From Paenibacillus catalpae (GTDB lineage: Bacteria > Bacillota > Bacilli > Paenibacillales > Paenibacillaceae), in NCBI RefSeq assembly GCF_900112695.1, contig NZ_FOMT01000004.1:496001-560000 (forward strand): a stretch of 64,000 nucleotides of DNA, written 5' to 3'. The notes beneath the pieces are model-generated. The model was not told the origin of the DNA. It did not search any database and saw nothing but the letters and a program-made list of their open reading frames with translations. The position numbers and the translations under genes were made by a program. Shown piece after piece: positions 8,921 to 18,051 of this stretch; the first letter of the stretch is position 1, and every line of letters begins with the position of its first letter.

Positions 8921-10732
8921 ATGCTTATCAAGCTTAGAAAAATGAAGTGGGCAGTGTCAACGCTGCTTGCCGTCTCGCTTCTCGCCGCGTCCGTCGGTAC
9001 GGCTCTTGCAGCAGAGGAAACGGCAGTCCCCGCTTCCGCCAAGCACATCACGCTTCTGCATACCAATGATACGCATGCGCGCGCCGTGGAAGGAACCTCA
9101 GGAGAAATGGGCTATGCGAAGCTTGCCGGCATTATTGACAGCTACCGCAAGGCTAATCCAAATACACTGCTGCTGGATGCAGGCGACGCGGTGCACGGGA
9201 CAACCTTTGCCACGCTTGTGAACGGTGAAAGCGTTGTTCAAGTGATGAACAAGATGGGCTATGACGTCTTTACTCCGGGCAATCACGAGTTCAACTATGG
9301 CTACGAGCGTCTCCTTGAACTCGAATCGATGATGAAATTCCCGGTTATCAGCGCTAATGTTAAGATCGCCAAAGACAATACGTCCTTATTCAAACCTTAT
9401 ATCATCAAGGAAGTTGACGGCGTGAAGGTCGGCATCTTCGGCCTGACAACACCGGAGACTGCCTATAAGACGCATCCGAAAAATGTAGAAGGTCTCACCT
9501 TCGCCGATCCAACCAAAGACGCGCAGGCCATTGTCGATGAGCTCGAGGACAAGACCGATGTCATCGTCGCGCTTGGTCATATCGGCCAGGACACCTCCAG
9601 CGTGGATACAAGCCTGAAGATCGTTAAGGCAGTAGACGGCATTGACGTCTTTATCGACGGACACAGCCATACCGTTCTGGAGCATGGACTGACAGCCGAT
9701 CATAACACGCTGATCGCTAGTGCCGGCGAATATACGAAGTACCTCGGCGTTGTGGATCTGTGGGTAGACGGCGGCAAAGTCGTGAAGAAGGAAGCAAAGC
9801 TTGAGAGCAAAGATACGGCTGCAGCTATCGCGCCAAATGCCGAAATTGCGGATTTTGTAGCTTCTATTCAAAAGAGCCAGGAAACCATCCTTGCCGAAGA
9901 AGTTGGAACGGCCAGCGTGAAGCTGGACGGTGAACGCGAGCAGGTCCGCGCCAGCGAGACGAACCTCGGCAACCTGGTCGCTGACGCGATTCGCGATGCA
10001 GCCGGTGCCGATGTTGCCATCACGAACGGCGGCGGCATCCGCGCCTCCATCGATGCGGGCACCATTACAAAAGGCGAGGTCATTACCGTCCTGCCTTTCG
10101 GCAATCAGATCGTATCGCTGAAGGTCAAAGGCGCCGATATCAAAGCGGCTCTCGAGAACGGCGTATCCGATTATCCGAATTCGAAGGGCGGCTTCCCTCA
10201 AGTATCCGGCATCACCTTCAAGATTGATACCGCGAAGGCAAAAGGCGAACGCGTCCACTCCGTCACGGTCGGCGGCAAGCCGTTGAACCTGAAAGCGGAG
10301 TATGTGCTCGCGACAAACGACTTCATGGCCGCTGGCGGCGATGAGTACACGATGTTCAGCCCTTACCCGCAAGCCGGCATGTACGGTTCGCTGGATGAAG
10401 CGCTAATCAACTATATCGCCAAGCTTGGCACGGCTAATCCGAAGGTTGAAGGCCGCATCACGGCCGCAGCAACTCCGGTTGTCACGCAGCCGAAACCAGA
10501 TCCGAAGCCGGAGCCTAAACCTGATCCAAAGCCGGAACAACCAAAGCCGGAGCCTAAGCCTCCCGTTAAGCCGGAACCAGCGAAGCCCGCTGTCCATGTC
10601 GTGAAGACAGGCGATACGCTCTGGGCTATCGCCAAGAAGCACAACACCACCTGGCAGAAGCTTCAAGCCTTAAACCATATCAAGAACCCTAACCTTATCT
10701 ACCCAGGGCAAAAAATCAAGCTGCCTGCTTAA
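8921..10732 (+). CDS. Secreted 5'-nucleotidase/metallophosphatase with C-terminal LysM domain
   Basis: 603 aa. A signal peptide covers about 1-30 (ending GTALA). The metallophosphatase domain follows, with metal ligands in LLHTNDTHA (D50, H52), LLLDAGDAVHG, TPGNHEFNYG (N121, H122), VALGHIGQD and DGHSHTV. A 5'-nucleotidase C-terminal domain carries TNGGGIRASIDAG. A Pro/Lys/Glu/Asp repeat linker then leads to one LysM module at about 558-603 (TGDTLWAIAKKHNTTWQKL). The family dephosphorylates extracellular nucleotides; LysM should hold it on peptidoglycan. The ATG at 8921 has GGAGGG at a proper distance. The enzyme would feed nucleosides to the cell, which suits its place beside deoR-deoC on the opposite strand, though that link is inference. 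Confidence 0.9.
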   Translation: MLIKLRKMKWAVSTLLAVSLLAASVGTALAAEETAVPASAKHITLLHTNDTHARAVEGTSGEMGYAKLAGIIDSYRKANPNTLLLDAGDAVHGTTFATLVNGESVVQVMNKMGYDVFTPGNHEFNYGYERLLELESMMKFPVISANVKIAKDNTSLFKPYIIKEVDGVKVGIFGLTTPETAYKTHPKNVEGLTFADPTKDAQAIVDELEDKTDVIVALGHIGQDTSSVDTSLKIVKAVDGIDVFIDGHSHTVLEHGLTADHNTLIASAGEYTKYLGVVDLWVDGGKVVKKEAKLESKDTAAAIAPNAEIADFVASIQKSQETILAEEVGTASVKLDGEREQVRASETNLGNLVADAIRDAAGADVAITNGGGIRASIDAGTITKGEVITVLPFGNQIVSLKVKGADIKAALENGVSDYPNSKGGFPQVSGITFKIDTAKAKGERVHSVTVGGKPLNLKAEYVLATNDFMAAGGDEYTMFSPYPQAGMYGSLDEALINYIAKLGTANPKVEGRITAAATPVVTQPKPDPKPEPKPDPKPEQPKPEPKPPVKPEPAKPAVHVVKTGDTLWAIAKKHNTTWQKLQALNHIKNPNLIYPGQKIKLPA

Positions 10733-10740
10733 GCAGGCAA

Positions 10741-10790
10741 AAAGGGCTGTTCCAGCCGGTCTTCATGACCGGCCTGGAACAGCCCTTTTG
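10741..10790 (+). terminator. Strong terminator of the nucleotidase gene
   Basis: A 15-base arm (AAAGGGCTGTTCCAG) pairs with CTGGAACAGCCCTTT around an inner CCGGTC/GACCGG stem, ending in TTTTG. Confidence 0.9.
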
Positions 10791-10830
10791 TTATGGGCCG
10801 CGCCGTTCATCCAGCCGAGACGGCTAGGTT

Positions 10831-11060
10831 AGTAACTACTTAGCCGAAGCCCCCGCACCCGCCTCCTACGTTGGATCTCAACAGCATAATGATGCGCCAA
10901 AGCCAAGTAACTATAGCTACATGGGATTCCATCCAGCGGAATCCGCTCATTTGGGCCAAAAGGAGCTCACAACGACGAAAGCTGCTGGAGGAAATCCAAC
11001 GTAGCCTGCACCAGCGGGCATACGAGCTATCTTACGTTGGACAAACTCCAACGTAAAGGA
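10831..11060. repeat. Intergenic repeat unit, copy A (about 225 bp)
   Basis: Direct repeat partner of 11351-11588, with roughly 85-90% identity by eye. Inside it CTACGTTGGAT (10867-10877) is inverted as ATCCAACGTAG about 116 bases later. A hairpin TTACGTTGG / CCAACGTAA sits at the right end. A further GGATTCC / GGAATCC hairpin lies in the middle. No convincing ORF. Confidence 0.8.
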
Positions 11061-11061
11061 C

Positions 11062-11292
11062 GGACTAGTTAGCTGAAGCACTCCGCTTGCCTACCTACGT
11101 AGCACATAATGCAGGATATTGGAGCATCTGAGCCCTGTATTCAGTAATATCCTGCACAGATTGCAGGATATTCGGGCTAAATAGCCGAGTTTGGCTCGTT
11201 TCCGCGAAATATGCTGTATTCCCTGCAGCATATCTCATCTACCCCTGCCATTCTGGGCAAATATACTGCACTTCGTACAACGTGAGACAGCG
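11062..11292 (-). repeat. Modular hairpin repeat element (locus 1, inverted)
   Basis: Read on the minus strand it shows the same module order as the elements at 60.9-61.4 kb. Four hairpins share the motif TGCA-N4-RTRCAG-N-ATATT. The clearest are AATATCCTGCA / TGCAGGATATT (11146-11172, 11-bp perfect stem) and ATATGCTG / CAGCATAT (11209-11233). It lies between the two direct copies of the 225-bp repeat. No coding potential. Confidence 0.75.
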
Positions 11293-11350
11293 GGTACGAC
11301 TCGTAACCGGTAGTGGAGAGTACAACGTAGGTCTACCGAGAGAATAGACA

Positions 11351-11588
11351 AGTAACTAACTAGTTATCTGAAGTCCCCGCACCCGCCTACGTTGGATCTC
11401 ATCCAGCATAATGATGCGCCAAAGCCAAGTAACTATAGCTAAAGTGGACTCCATCCAACGGAATCCGCTCATTTCGGCCGGAAGGAGCTCATAACAACGA
11501 AAGCTGCTGAAGGAAACCCAACGACGTACCCAGCACCAGCGGGCATACGAGCTTTCTTACGTTGGACAAACCCCAACGTAAGCGCGGA
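11351..11588. repeat. Intergenic repeat unit, copy B (about 225 bp)
   Basis: Second direct copy of 10831-11060, offset by 520-525 bases, with small indels. It keeps the TTACGTTGG / CCAACGTAA hairpin; the central GGATTCC stem is partly decayed. Bases 11293-11350 and 11589-11683 show no further recognisable feature. Confidence 0.8.
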
Positions 11589-11683
11589 CATACTACTTAG
11601 CTAAAGACCCGCTGCTCGCCTGCGCTACACATCATGCATCATAACTGGAGCATTTGTACATAAAGAACGGTTGGTGCCAACAA

Positions 11684-11718
11684 CACAAAAAGAGCGGTGC
11701 CCGCAGGCACCGCTCTTT
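11684..11718 (-). terminator. Terminator of the cupin-MFS operon
   Basis: Perfect 13-base stem AAAGAGCGGTGCC / GGCACCGCTCTTT with a CGCA loop. The T-run is best on the minus strand. Confidence 0.88.
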
Positions 11719-11760
11719 CCGTTCAAATCAACCCGCTTCCTTCTTAATGCGCAAGCTTGC

Positions 11761-12972
11761 TTACCCCTCCGCCCGCTCACGCTGGCGGCGCAAATACAAG
11801 AAGTACACGCCGAGATAAATCACATATAAGACAGCGGACAGCAGGAACATCGTCGTGTAGTCCGTCAGCGTAACGACAACTCCGAGCAGGATCGAGCCAA
11901 GCCCGATGCCGATATCGAAGAAGTTGTAATACGTCGCTGTTGCAACCCCGCGTCGTTCCGGCTGCACGAGGTTAATAACCCAAGCCTGCAGCGCCGGGAA
12001 CATCGCGCCAAAGCCTGCGCCATAGAACACGCCGGCAAGCAGCAGCATGGCCATCGAATCCGTGTAATACAAGATCACGCAGCCGATTATACATAGGATC
12101 GCAGTGGGGAACAATACCCAGAACGGTCCTCTCCGGTCGAACAGCGGACCACTTACGAACCGGATCAGCACCTCGCTGATGGCCACAACGAGAAAGAAGT
12201 AGCCGGTGTGCGTAATACCAATATCCTTGCTGAATAACGTAACGAAGCTGAGCATACCGCCGAAGGCAAAGCCCACAAGCGAGCCAAGGATGGATGGCAC
12301 AAGCACCTTAGGCTCAATAACCTCCGCCCAAGGCGAAGGCTTCACCCCAGCCGCATGAAGCTCTGCCGCCGCTGCAGCTTCGGCTGCCGCTATTTCCACC
12401 GTCTGGGCACGAGGCTGACGAACAAGCAGCGTCAGTACCAGGGTGATGGCGAGAAAGATCACTCCGGCTCCGAACAAGCCGGCATAATCATATTGCTCCA
12501 GAAGCCATAAGCCAAGCATGGGACCAATTGAGAAGGAGACGGCATTGCCCATGGCAAAGTACCCCATTCCTTCCCCGCGCCGTGCGGCAGGGATCGCGTC
12601 GGATACCAACGTGCCGTACAAGGCCGTTGCGATACCAAAACCAAAGCCATGCACAATCCGAAGAGCAAGCAAGGCAGAGATTGAAGCGGCTGCGTAATAG
12701 CCCGCCATCCCAACAAGGCAGATCGCAACGCCAATCAAGAGCAGCTTTCGCTTCCCAAACCTTCTTAGTCCGATCCCAATCAGGAGGCGGGACACTACGG
12801 CCGAGAAAGTAAAGATGCCAAGCAATAAGCCGATCTGCGACCCGCTTCCCCCTTGTTCGTCAGCGAAGAGCGGAAGCGTAGGCAGCAGCATCTCAATGGC
12901 AAAGAATAAGAACAAATTAGAGAACGCCAGCAGAATGAAATTTTTCGTCCAGAGCTTTTCTGATTGGTGCAT
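11761..12972 (-). CDS. Major facilitator superfamily transporter
   Basis: 403 aa with about 12 hydrophobic helices, two six-helix halves and a central Ala/Glu-rich loop. The loop 2-3 motif reads RRFGKRKLLLIG, as in drug:H+ antiporter MFS proteins. The inner repeat has LFDRRGPFWVL. It is an inner-membrane secondary transporter, probably an exporter; the substrate is unknown. Its ATG at 12972 overlaps the stop codon of the upstream cupin gene (TAATG), implying translational coupling. A terminator follows. Confidence 0.88.
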   Translation of the reverse strand: MHQSEKLWTKNFILLAFSNLFLFFAIEMLLPTLPLFADEQGGSGSQIGLLLGIFTFSAVVSRLLIGIGLRRFGKRKLLLIGVAICLVGMAGYYAAASISALLALRIVHGFGFGIATALYGTLVSDAIPAARRGEGMGYFAMGNAVSFSIGPMLGLWLLEQYDYAGLFGAGVIFLAITLVLTLLVRQPRAQTVEIAAAEAAAAAELHAAGVKPSPWAEVIEPKVLVPSILGSLVGFAFGGMLSFVTLFSKDIGITHTGYFFLVVAISEVLIRFVSGPLFDRRGPFWVLFPTAILCIIGCVILYYTDSMAMLLLAGVFYGAGFGAMFPALQAWVINLVQPERRGVATATYYNFFDIGIGLGSILLGVVVTLTDYTTMFLLSAVLYVIYLGVYFLYLRRQRERAEG

Positions 12973-13442
12973 TAAAACTTACGTTCAATCAATTTGAAGT
13001 CATCGTAATGGAAGCCTGGTGCTACGATGCAGGATACGAGTACCGGCTCATCGCCAAGCGGTCTGGCCTTCTGCCATTCGGTTGCCGGAACAAGCGCTTG
13101 CGGATGCTGGCCATTCGCAACATCGCCCCCAACAATAATCTCTTCACGAACTTCCGGATTCTCTGCCGTACCGCCCAAGGTCAGCAAGAGCGGGCTCCCG
13201 GAATGCCACAGCCACAGTTCGTCCGATAGAACCGTATGCCAATCCGACTCCTCACCGGGATGAAGCAGGAAATAAATCGAAGACGCCGCAAAGCGCGGTC
13301 CGGAATACGGCTCACCCAATACCGCCTGCGGAATTTCAAAATTCGCCTTCCAAATCTCTTTGTACCAGCCGCCCTCCACATGAGGCTTCAAGTCCAGCGC
13401 CGCTACAAGCGGGGATAGTTCTTTTACTGCTGTTGCCGACAA
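12972..13442 (-). CDS. Cupin_5 (DUF985) family protein
   Basis: About 156 aa. The family pattern is clear: LKPHVEGGWYKEIW at the N-terminus, SSIYFLLHPGEESDWH, SDELWLWHSG, then PGFHYDDFKLIE at the end. These mark the DUF985/cupin_5 fold, a small beta-barrel of unknown biochemical role, possibly a sugar-related isomerase or epimerase. I chose the TTG at 13442 because GAGGAGAGG lies just upstream; an in-frame GTG at 13469 is the alternative. It is coupled to the MFS gene by a one-base overlap. Confidence 0.85.
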   Translation of the reverse strand: MSATAVKELSPLVAALDLKPHVEGGWYKEIWKANFEIPQAVLGEPYSGPRFAASSIYFLLHPGEESDWHTVLSDELWLWHSGSPLLLTLGGTAENPEVREEIIVGGDVANGQHPQALVPATEWQKARPLGDEPVLVSCIVAPGFHYDDFKLIERKF

Positions 13443-13545
13443 TATTGCCCTCTCCTCTCTATCTCTCACACTATCTTTTTGTTAGCTGTGACCAATGTAC
13501 TATGCAATGCCCAGTCCGTCAATGCATGAGTTGTGGATGCTAGCA

Positions 13546-13579
13546 ATATAAAAGAGGCTGTTCCATTTTCGGAACAGCC
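13546..13579 (-). terminator. Terminator of the sugar ABC transporter/GH43 operon
   Basis: Perfect 9-bp stem GGCTGTTCC / GGAACAGCC with an ATTTTC loop. On the minus strand CTCTTTTAT follows. Confidence 0.75.
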
Positions 13580-13613
13580 CCCGTCTGGTCATACGAGTAC
13601 TTAACCAGGTTAT

Positions 13614-14486
13614 TTATTCATCCACGTCTACGTAAGGCTGACCGTCCTTGAAGCGCACTAATCCGATGCAGGTTTCACGGAGCACGCTGGCTTCCGGCTC
13701 GGCGAGCCGATGGTAGATCAGGTACCATTCATTTTCATATTCCGTAAGCGAAGCATGTCCTGTACCTACGGCGTTGACTGATTCCAGCGTCATCCGGTTA
13801 TTCTCCGGCACCTCGTAAGGACCTAGAATATGGTCGCTGAATGCATAAGCAATCTGGTATCTTGGATCACGCGTATCATAGTTGCTCCATGTGAGCCAAT
13901 AACGGCCGTCACGCTTTTGCATATGCGGCCCTTCATTGTACACCGAAATATCGCCCGCTGCGGCATCGCTGCCTTTGCTGTTATGAATTTGCGCCGACAA
14001 TTGCACGGGCTCGGATTTGAACGTCGTCATATCGTCCTCCATCGGAACAATCCAGCACTTCCCTTGCCCCCACAGCAGATAGGGCTGTCCGTCGTCGTCG
14101 ACGAATAAGTCCGCATCAATCGATTGGCAGTCATATTGATTACGGGTAATAAGCGGACGGTCCAGCATATCCTTGAACGGTCCAAGCGGAGAATCGGCAA
14201 CGGCAACGCCAATCTGCGCCTCCGCAGAGAAATACATATAATATTTCCCCTTATATTTGGCGATGCCAGGAGCCCATGCCTGCTTGTCAGCCCAGCTGAC
14301 ATCGTTTAGGTCAAGCGCCAGATAAGGCCCGTCCCAGTTAACGAGATCCTTGCTGTGGAACACATGAAACTTCTCATACATCCAGCCGGCACTGTCCTTA
14401 GTCGGGTATAAATAATAGTCGTCGCCATCGCGCAGGATAAAGGGATCTGCCCAGAAGCCAGGCAATATCGGATTGTTGATTTGCAT
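13614..14486 (-). CDS. Glycoside hydrolase family 43
   Basis: 290 aa, a single five-bladed beta-propeller domain without signal peptide, so cytoplasmic. The GH43 catalytic triad can be placed: base Asp14 in GFWADPF, pKa-tuning Asp124 in SIDADLF, and acid Glu185 in YNEGPH. GTGHASL near the C-terminus is also typical. The family cleaves arabinose or xylose linkages (arabinofuranosidase, xylosidase, arabinanase); the exact one is not readable. The start has AAGGAGA upstream. It is the last gene of the operon, 24 bases after the second permease, and probably processes the imported oligosaccharide. Confidence 0.9.
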   Translation of the reverse strand: MQINNPILPGFWADPFILRDGDDYYLYPTKDSAGWMYEKFHVFHSKDLVNWDGPYLALDLNDVSWADKQAWAPGIAKYKGKYYMYFSAEAQIGVAVADSPLGPFKDMLDRPLITRNQYDCQSIDADLFVDDDGQPYLLWGQGKCWIVPMEDDMTTFKSEPVQLSAQIHNSKGSDAAAGDISVYNEGPHMQKRDGRYWLTWSNYDTRDPRYQIAYAFSDHILGPYEVPENNRMTLESVNAVGTGHASLTEYENEWYLIYHRLAEPEASVLRETCIGLVRFKDGQPYVDVDE

Positions 14487-14510
14487 GCTGCATCTCCTTT
14501 TTGTGAATGC

Positions 14511-15389
14511 TTATTCCTTTACGGAGCCGAGAGTAATGCCGTGTACGAAATAACGTTGCAGGAATGGATAAATGATCAGGATCGGCAGCATCGTTACGAC
14601 GATTTTGGCTGCGTTAAATGTCCGCTGGGAGAAGTTGATCAAATCCTCCGGTCTCGTGGAAGACGTAATCGATGGAGCAACCACCAGCTGCTGGATATAC
14701 GTTTGCAATGGAATATTATGCTGCTTGTTCATTAGAATCAAGCCGTCAAAAAACGCGTTCCAGTGACTTACGATACTAAATAGAGTGACTGTTGCGATAG
14801 CCGGCATTGCAAGAGGAACGGCGATCGTAATGAGCGTGCGCCATGGACCCGCACCGTCCATTTTAGCCGACTCATTAATTTCCTTCGGCAAGCCTCGGAA
14901 GAAGTTCATCAGCAATATCACATTAAAGATGGGAACGGCCGTCGGGAGCACGAGCGCCCAGATCGTATCCGTCAAATGAAGGCTCTTCACGACCATATAC
15001 CATGGTATTAACCCGCCCGTGAACATCATCGTGAATACGATGACCCACATATAGATATCTCTTCCCCTGAACTCTTGACGTTCCCTCGCAAGAGGGTAAG
15101 CCATCATAATCGTTAATACGAAATTGATTGCCCCGCCAAGCAGCACCCGCTTAACCGATACGCCGAAGGCATCAAAGAACCGGCTGTCCTTAAACATATA
15201 TTCATAGGAATAAAAGGTGAAATCAACAGGAAACAAGGTAACTGCGCCGGATGCTGCCGCCGACTTGCCGCTGAAAGACAATGATACAACATTAATCAAC
15301 GGCAGCAGGCAAAGCAGTGTAATGAGCAACATAACGAGCGTCAAAATAATATCAGTAGTCCTGATTCCGCGTTTACCTGTGAGCGGCAT
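14511..15389 (-). CDS. Carbohydrate ABC transporter permease (LplC/YtcP-like)
   Basis: 292 aa with six predicted membrane helices. The inner-membrane EAA loop reads EINESAKMDGAGPWRTLITIAVPLAMP in part, the docking site for the ATPase. It belongs to the MalG/LplC group that pairs with long lipoprotein binding proteins of the LipO/YtcQ type. No ATPase gene is present, which is usual: these systems share an MsmX-type ATPase encoded elsewhere. It lies between the first permease (51 bases upstream) and the GH43 gene. Confidence 0.92.
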   Translation of the reverse strand: MPLTGKRGIRTTDIILTLVMLLITLLCLLPLINVVSLSFSGKSAAASGAVTLFPVDFTFYSYEYMFKDSRFFDAFGVSVKRVLLGGAINFVLTIMMAYPLARERQEFRGRDIYMWVIVFTMMFTGGLIPWYMVVKSLHLTDTIWALVLPTAVPIFNVILLMNFFRGLPKEINESAKMDGAGPWRTLITIAVPLAMPAIATVTLFSIVSHWNAFFDGLILMNKQHNIPLQTYIQQLVVAPSITSSTRPEDLINFSQRTFNAAKIVVTMLPILIIYPFLQRYFVHGITLGSVKE

Positions 15390-15440
15390 GGGACACTTCC
15401 CTTCTAATTACAATAATGCGTTCTCTCGGTGCTGCCCTGC

Positions 15441-16367
15441 TTAGAAAATGCGATAACCCGCAAACCTGGAAGCCAACTTGTAGGAGACAAATATAAGAAT
15501 GAACCCGACAACCGACTTCAGCGCTCCAACCGCAGTAGCTAAACCATATTGATATTGGACGAGTCCGATGCGGTATACATAGGTGTCGATAATGTCTCCC
15601 GACTCGTAGACCAAGGGATTGTATAGGTTATAGATCTGATCAAAGCCCGCGTTAAGAATGTTACCGATGTTAAGCGTAGACACGAGAATGATCGTCGGCA
15701 AAATCCCCGGAAGCGTGACGCTCCAGATTTTGCGGATCCGTCCAGCCCCGTCAATGGAGGCTGCTTCATAGAGCGACGGGTTAATCGCCGTTAAAGCCGC
15801 TATGAAAATGATCGTATTAAAGCCAAACTCTTTCCATACATCGCTCAGAACAACAACAACCGGGAACCAGTTATTGCTGCCAAGGAAGAAGATCGGTTCG
15901 CCGGCAATGGCGGTTACCACTTGATTGACAATGCCGTTCTGCGAAAGCATATCGGTCAAAATACCGGCCAGAATAACCCACGAGAGAAAATGCGGCAAAT
16001 AAATAATGGTCTGCATCCATCGTTTTAATCGGTTAAAGACGATTTCATGAAGCAGCAAAGCGGTGAATACCGGAATGAGCACGTTCATGAGCATTTTCAT
16101 TACAGAAATAAAGATGGTGTTGAAGAAAATGGTTTTGCTGTCATCAAGCTCGAACATGTACTTAAAATTTTCCAAGCCAATCCATTTGGAGCCGAATATC
16201 CCTTTGACGGGAATAAAGTCTTGAAACGCAATCGCCATTCCAAATAGCGGAACTATTCCGAAAATAATAAGGAGGATCATGCCCGGCGCCAGCATCAGAT
16301 GATAATGTAACGAATTTTTGGAATCTCGCAAAGCTCCCACTCCATCCTTAAGCAACTCTAATTTCAC
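15441..16367 (-). CDS. Carbohydrate ABC transporter permease (LplB-like)
   Basis: 308 aa with six membrane helices and an EAA loop at NPSLYEAASIDGAGRIRKIW. This is the LplB/UgpA-type partner of the next permease. It follows the binding-protein gene by 55 bases in the same transcript. Together the two form the membrane channel for an oligosaccharide, likely an arabinose- or xylose-containing one given the GH43 gene. That substrate is inference. Confidence 0.92.
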   Translation of the reverse strand: MKLELLKDGVGALRDSKNSLHYHLMLAPGMILLIIFGIVPLFGMAIAFQDFIPVKGIFGSKWIGLENFKYMFELDDSKTIFFNTIFISVMKMLMNVLIPVFTALLLHEIVFNRLKRWMQTIIYLPHFLSWVILAGILTDMLSQNGIVNQVVTAIAGEPIFFLGSNNWFPVVVVLSDVWKEFGFNTIIFIAALTAINPSLYEAASIDGAGRIRKIWSVTLPGILPTIILVSTLNIGNILNAGFDQIYNLYNPLVYESGDIIDTYVYRIGLVQYQYGLATAVGALKSVVGFILIFVSYKLASRFAGYRIF

Positions 16368-16422
16368 CGGAGCCTAAGCAAGTCTGCCTGGCTTTCGCTT
16401 AGGCTCCGATGCCCTGCATTTA

Positions 16423-18051
16423 TTACTTCGCTGCTTCAGCGATTTCTTTCGTAATTTGATCGCCGCCCTGCGACTTCCACTTGTCTACGAACGAATCAAA
16501 TGACTCTACCGGCTCATTGCCCATAATGATCTTGAGGAAGGTTTCATCCTCCAGCTTGCGAAGGTTCGCCCATTTGGTACGCATCGTGTCGGTTTGATCA
16601 TAATAGATACCAACCTTGCGGTTGATCTTCTCATCCTGAATCAGCGGAAGAGCGCCTGTCAGAAACGCATGTCTTTGCGACCACGCGGCCAAATCCTTTT
16701 TCGGATTTTCTTTATCCTTCAAGTAAGAGTTGTAGATTTGCTTTGTTTCGCCTTGCAGGGTATCCGCGTTTGCTTTGCCGTCGATGACGTCTTGTACGAG
16801 TTTAGCCTTCTTCTCTTTATCGTCATAGTTGCTCAGCAGGAGGGAGAACGGCATGTTCATCCAGTTATAGGCGTCCTTCTCCACGATACCTTCACCTTGC
16901 AGCTGATCGGCATCAAATTGCATGTTGAGCGTCTTCAATACGGCCTCCGGATGCTTAAAGCCTTTCTTTACGACCAGATATCTTGTCGTCGGAGACGCCA
17001 TATGCGTATTCATTTTCCCCTCGGGACTAAGCGGCGACAGGTACGATACCCACTCGGCCTTGGAATCCTGAGCAACGGAATCCGCCAGCATGCCAAACGG
17101 CAGCCACCATGGTCCGAAGAAAATACCTGCTTTGCCGCTAACGACAAGCTCATTGACCTGCTCATTCTTCTTCACAGCGAATTCCTTATCAATTACGCCT
17201 TCTTGCACCCAGCCTCTGATCTTGGCCAAAGCCTCTTTCACCTCAGGCTGAATCGAACCATAAACCGCATTGCCGCTTGCATCTTCCGTCCACAGCTGCG
17301 GATACGCATTGTAAGCACTAAAGATGGAGTCAAAGCCAAATACGCTCGTTCCGATGTTGACGATCACCTGATTGCCCAGTAGGCCAACGGAGCCTTTTTT
17401 GTCCATGAAGGCTTTCGTTACGTTAATAATGTCATCCATCGTTTGCGGAGCTTCCAATTGCAGTTCATCCAGCCAGTCTTGGCGAACCCACAGCATGTTC
17501 TGGGCATCCGCTCCCGGGCTTACGTTAGGGAAGGCCATAAGCTTGCCATCGAATGTTGCGGATGCAAGGCTGTAGCCGTCCGTAGAATCATAAGCCGCTT
17601 TGAGTGCCGGCGATACGAAGCTCTCGTAAGTAGAGGTCAGATCCTCGATCAGGTCCGCGTTGACCAATTGAACAAGCTGCTGCTTGTCTACGATCATGAC
17701 ATCAGGAATGTCGCCAGTCGAAAGCGTTAGTCCGACCTTCTGCATGTAGGCATCACCTGTCGCCTGCCATTCGTTCGTATATTTCACGTTCAGCTTCTCT
17801 GCGAAATAACGGGTCAGCTCGTTATCCTCAATCGTTGAGCCGCTTGGCAGCTTCGGATCAACCGCCGCTTCCTTGCCGATGCTTATTGTTACCGTTTCGG
17901 TCATCGGCGCGTACGGATCAGCAGGTTCTGTTGTCCCTCCGGCAGCATTCCCGCCTGTGTTATTGCTGCTATTTTCATTGCCGTTATTTCCAGAGCATGC
18001 CGTCAGTACCATCAGCGCACAAATGATTAGTATGCCTAGTGTTTTTTTCAT
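16423..18051 (-). CDS. Extracellular sugar-binding lipoprotein of the ABC transporter
   Basis: 542 aa. The N-terminus MKKTLGILIICALMVLTACSG is a lipoprotein signal peptide with lipobox LTAC; mature Cys is near residue 19. A Gly/Asn/Ser spacer precedes the solute-binding fold. Its length (over 500 aa) is typical of the LipO/YtcQ cluster used for plant-polysaccharide oligomers. The ATG at 18051 is preceded by GGGGGA; an upstream in-frame ATG at 18075 would bury the signal peptide. It is the first transporter gene, 182 bases after the regulator gene, and that gap may contain its own promoter. Confidence 0.92.
   Translation of the reverse strand: MKKTLGILIICALMVLTACSGNNGNENSSNNTGGNAAGGTTEPADPYAPMTETVTISIGKEAAVDPKLPSGSTIEDNELTRYFAEKLNVKYTNEWQATGDAYMQKVGLTLSTGDIPDVMIVDKQQLVQLVNADLIEDLTSTYESFVSPALKAAYDSTDGYSLASATFDGKLMAFPNVSPGADAQNMLWVRQDWLDELQLEAPQTMDDIINVTKAFMDKKGSVGLLGNQVIVNIGTSVFGFDSIFSAYNAYPQLWTEDASGNAVYGSIQPEVKEALAKIRGWVQEGVIDKEFAVKKNEQVNELVVSGKAGIFFGPWWLPFGMLADSVAQDSKAEWVSYLSPLSPEGKMNTHMASPTTRYLVVKKGFKHPEAVLKTLNMQFDADQLQGEGIVEKDAYNWMNMPFSLLLSNYDDKEKKAKLVQDVIDGKANADTLQGETKQIYNSYLKDKENPKKDLAAWSQRHAFLTGALPLIQDEKINRKVGIYYDQTDTMRTKWANLRKLEDETFLKIIMGNEPVESFDSFVDKWKSQGGDQITKEIAEAAK

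Noticed and set aside
9386..10372. Long open frame opposite the nucleotidase gene
   Set aside because: Antisense shadow of a high-GC coding sequence with no own start signal.
10871..11056. 61-codon frame inside the 225-bp repeat
   Set aside because: It lies in structured repeat DNA and no in-frame counterpart was evident in the second repeat copy.
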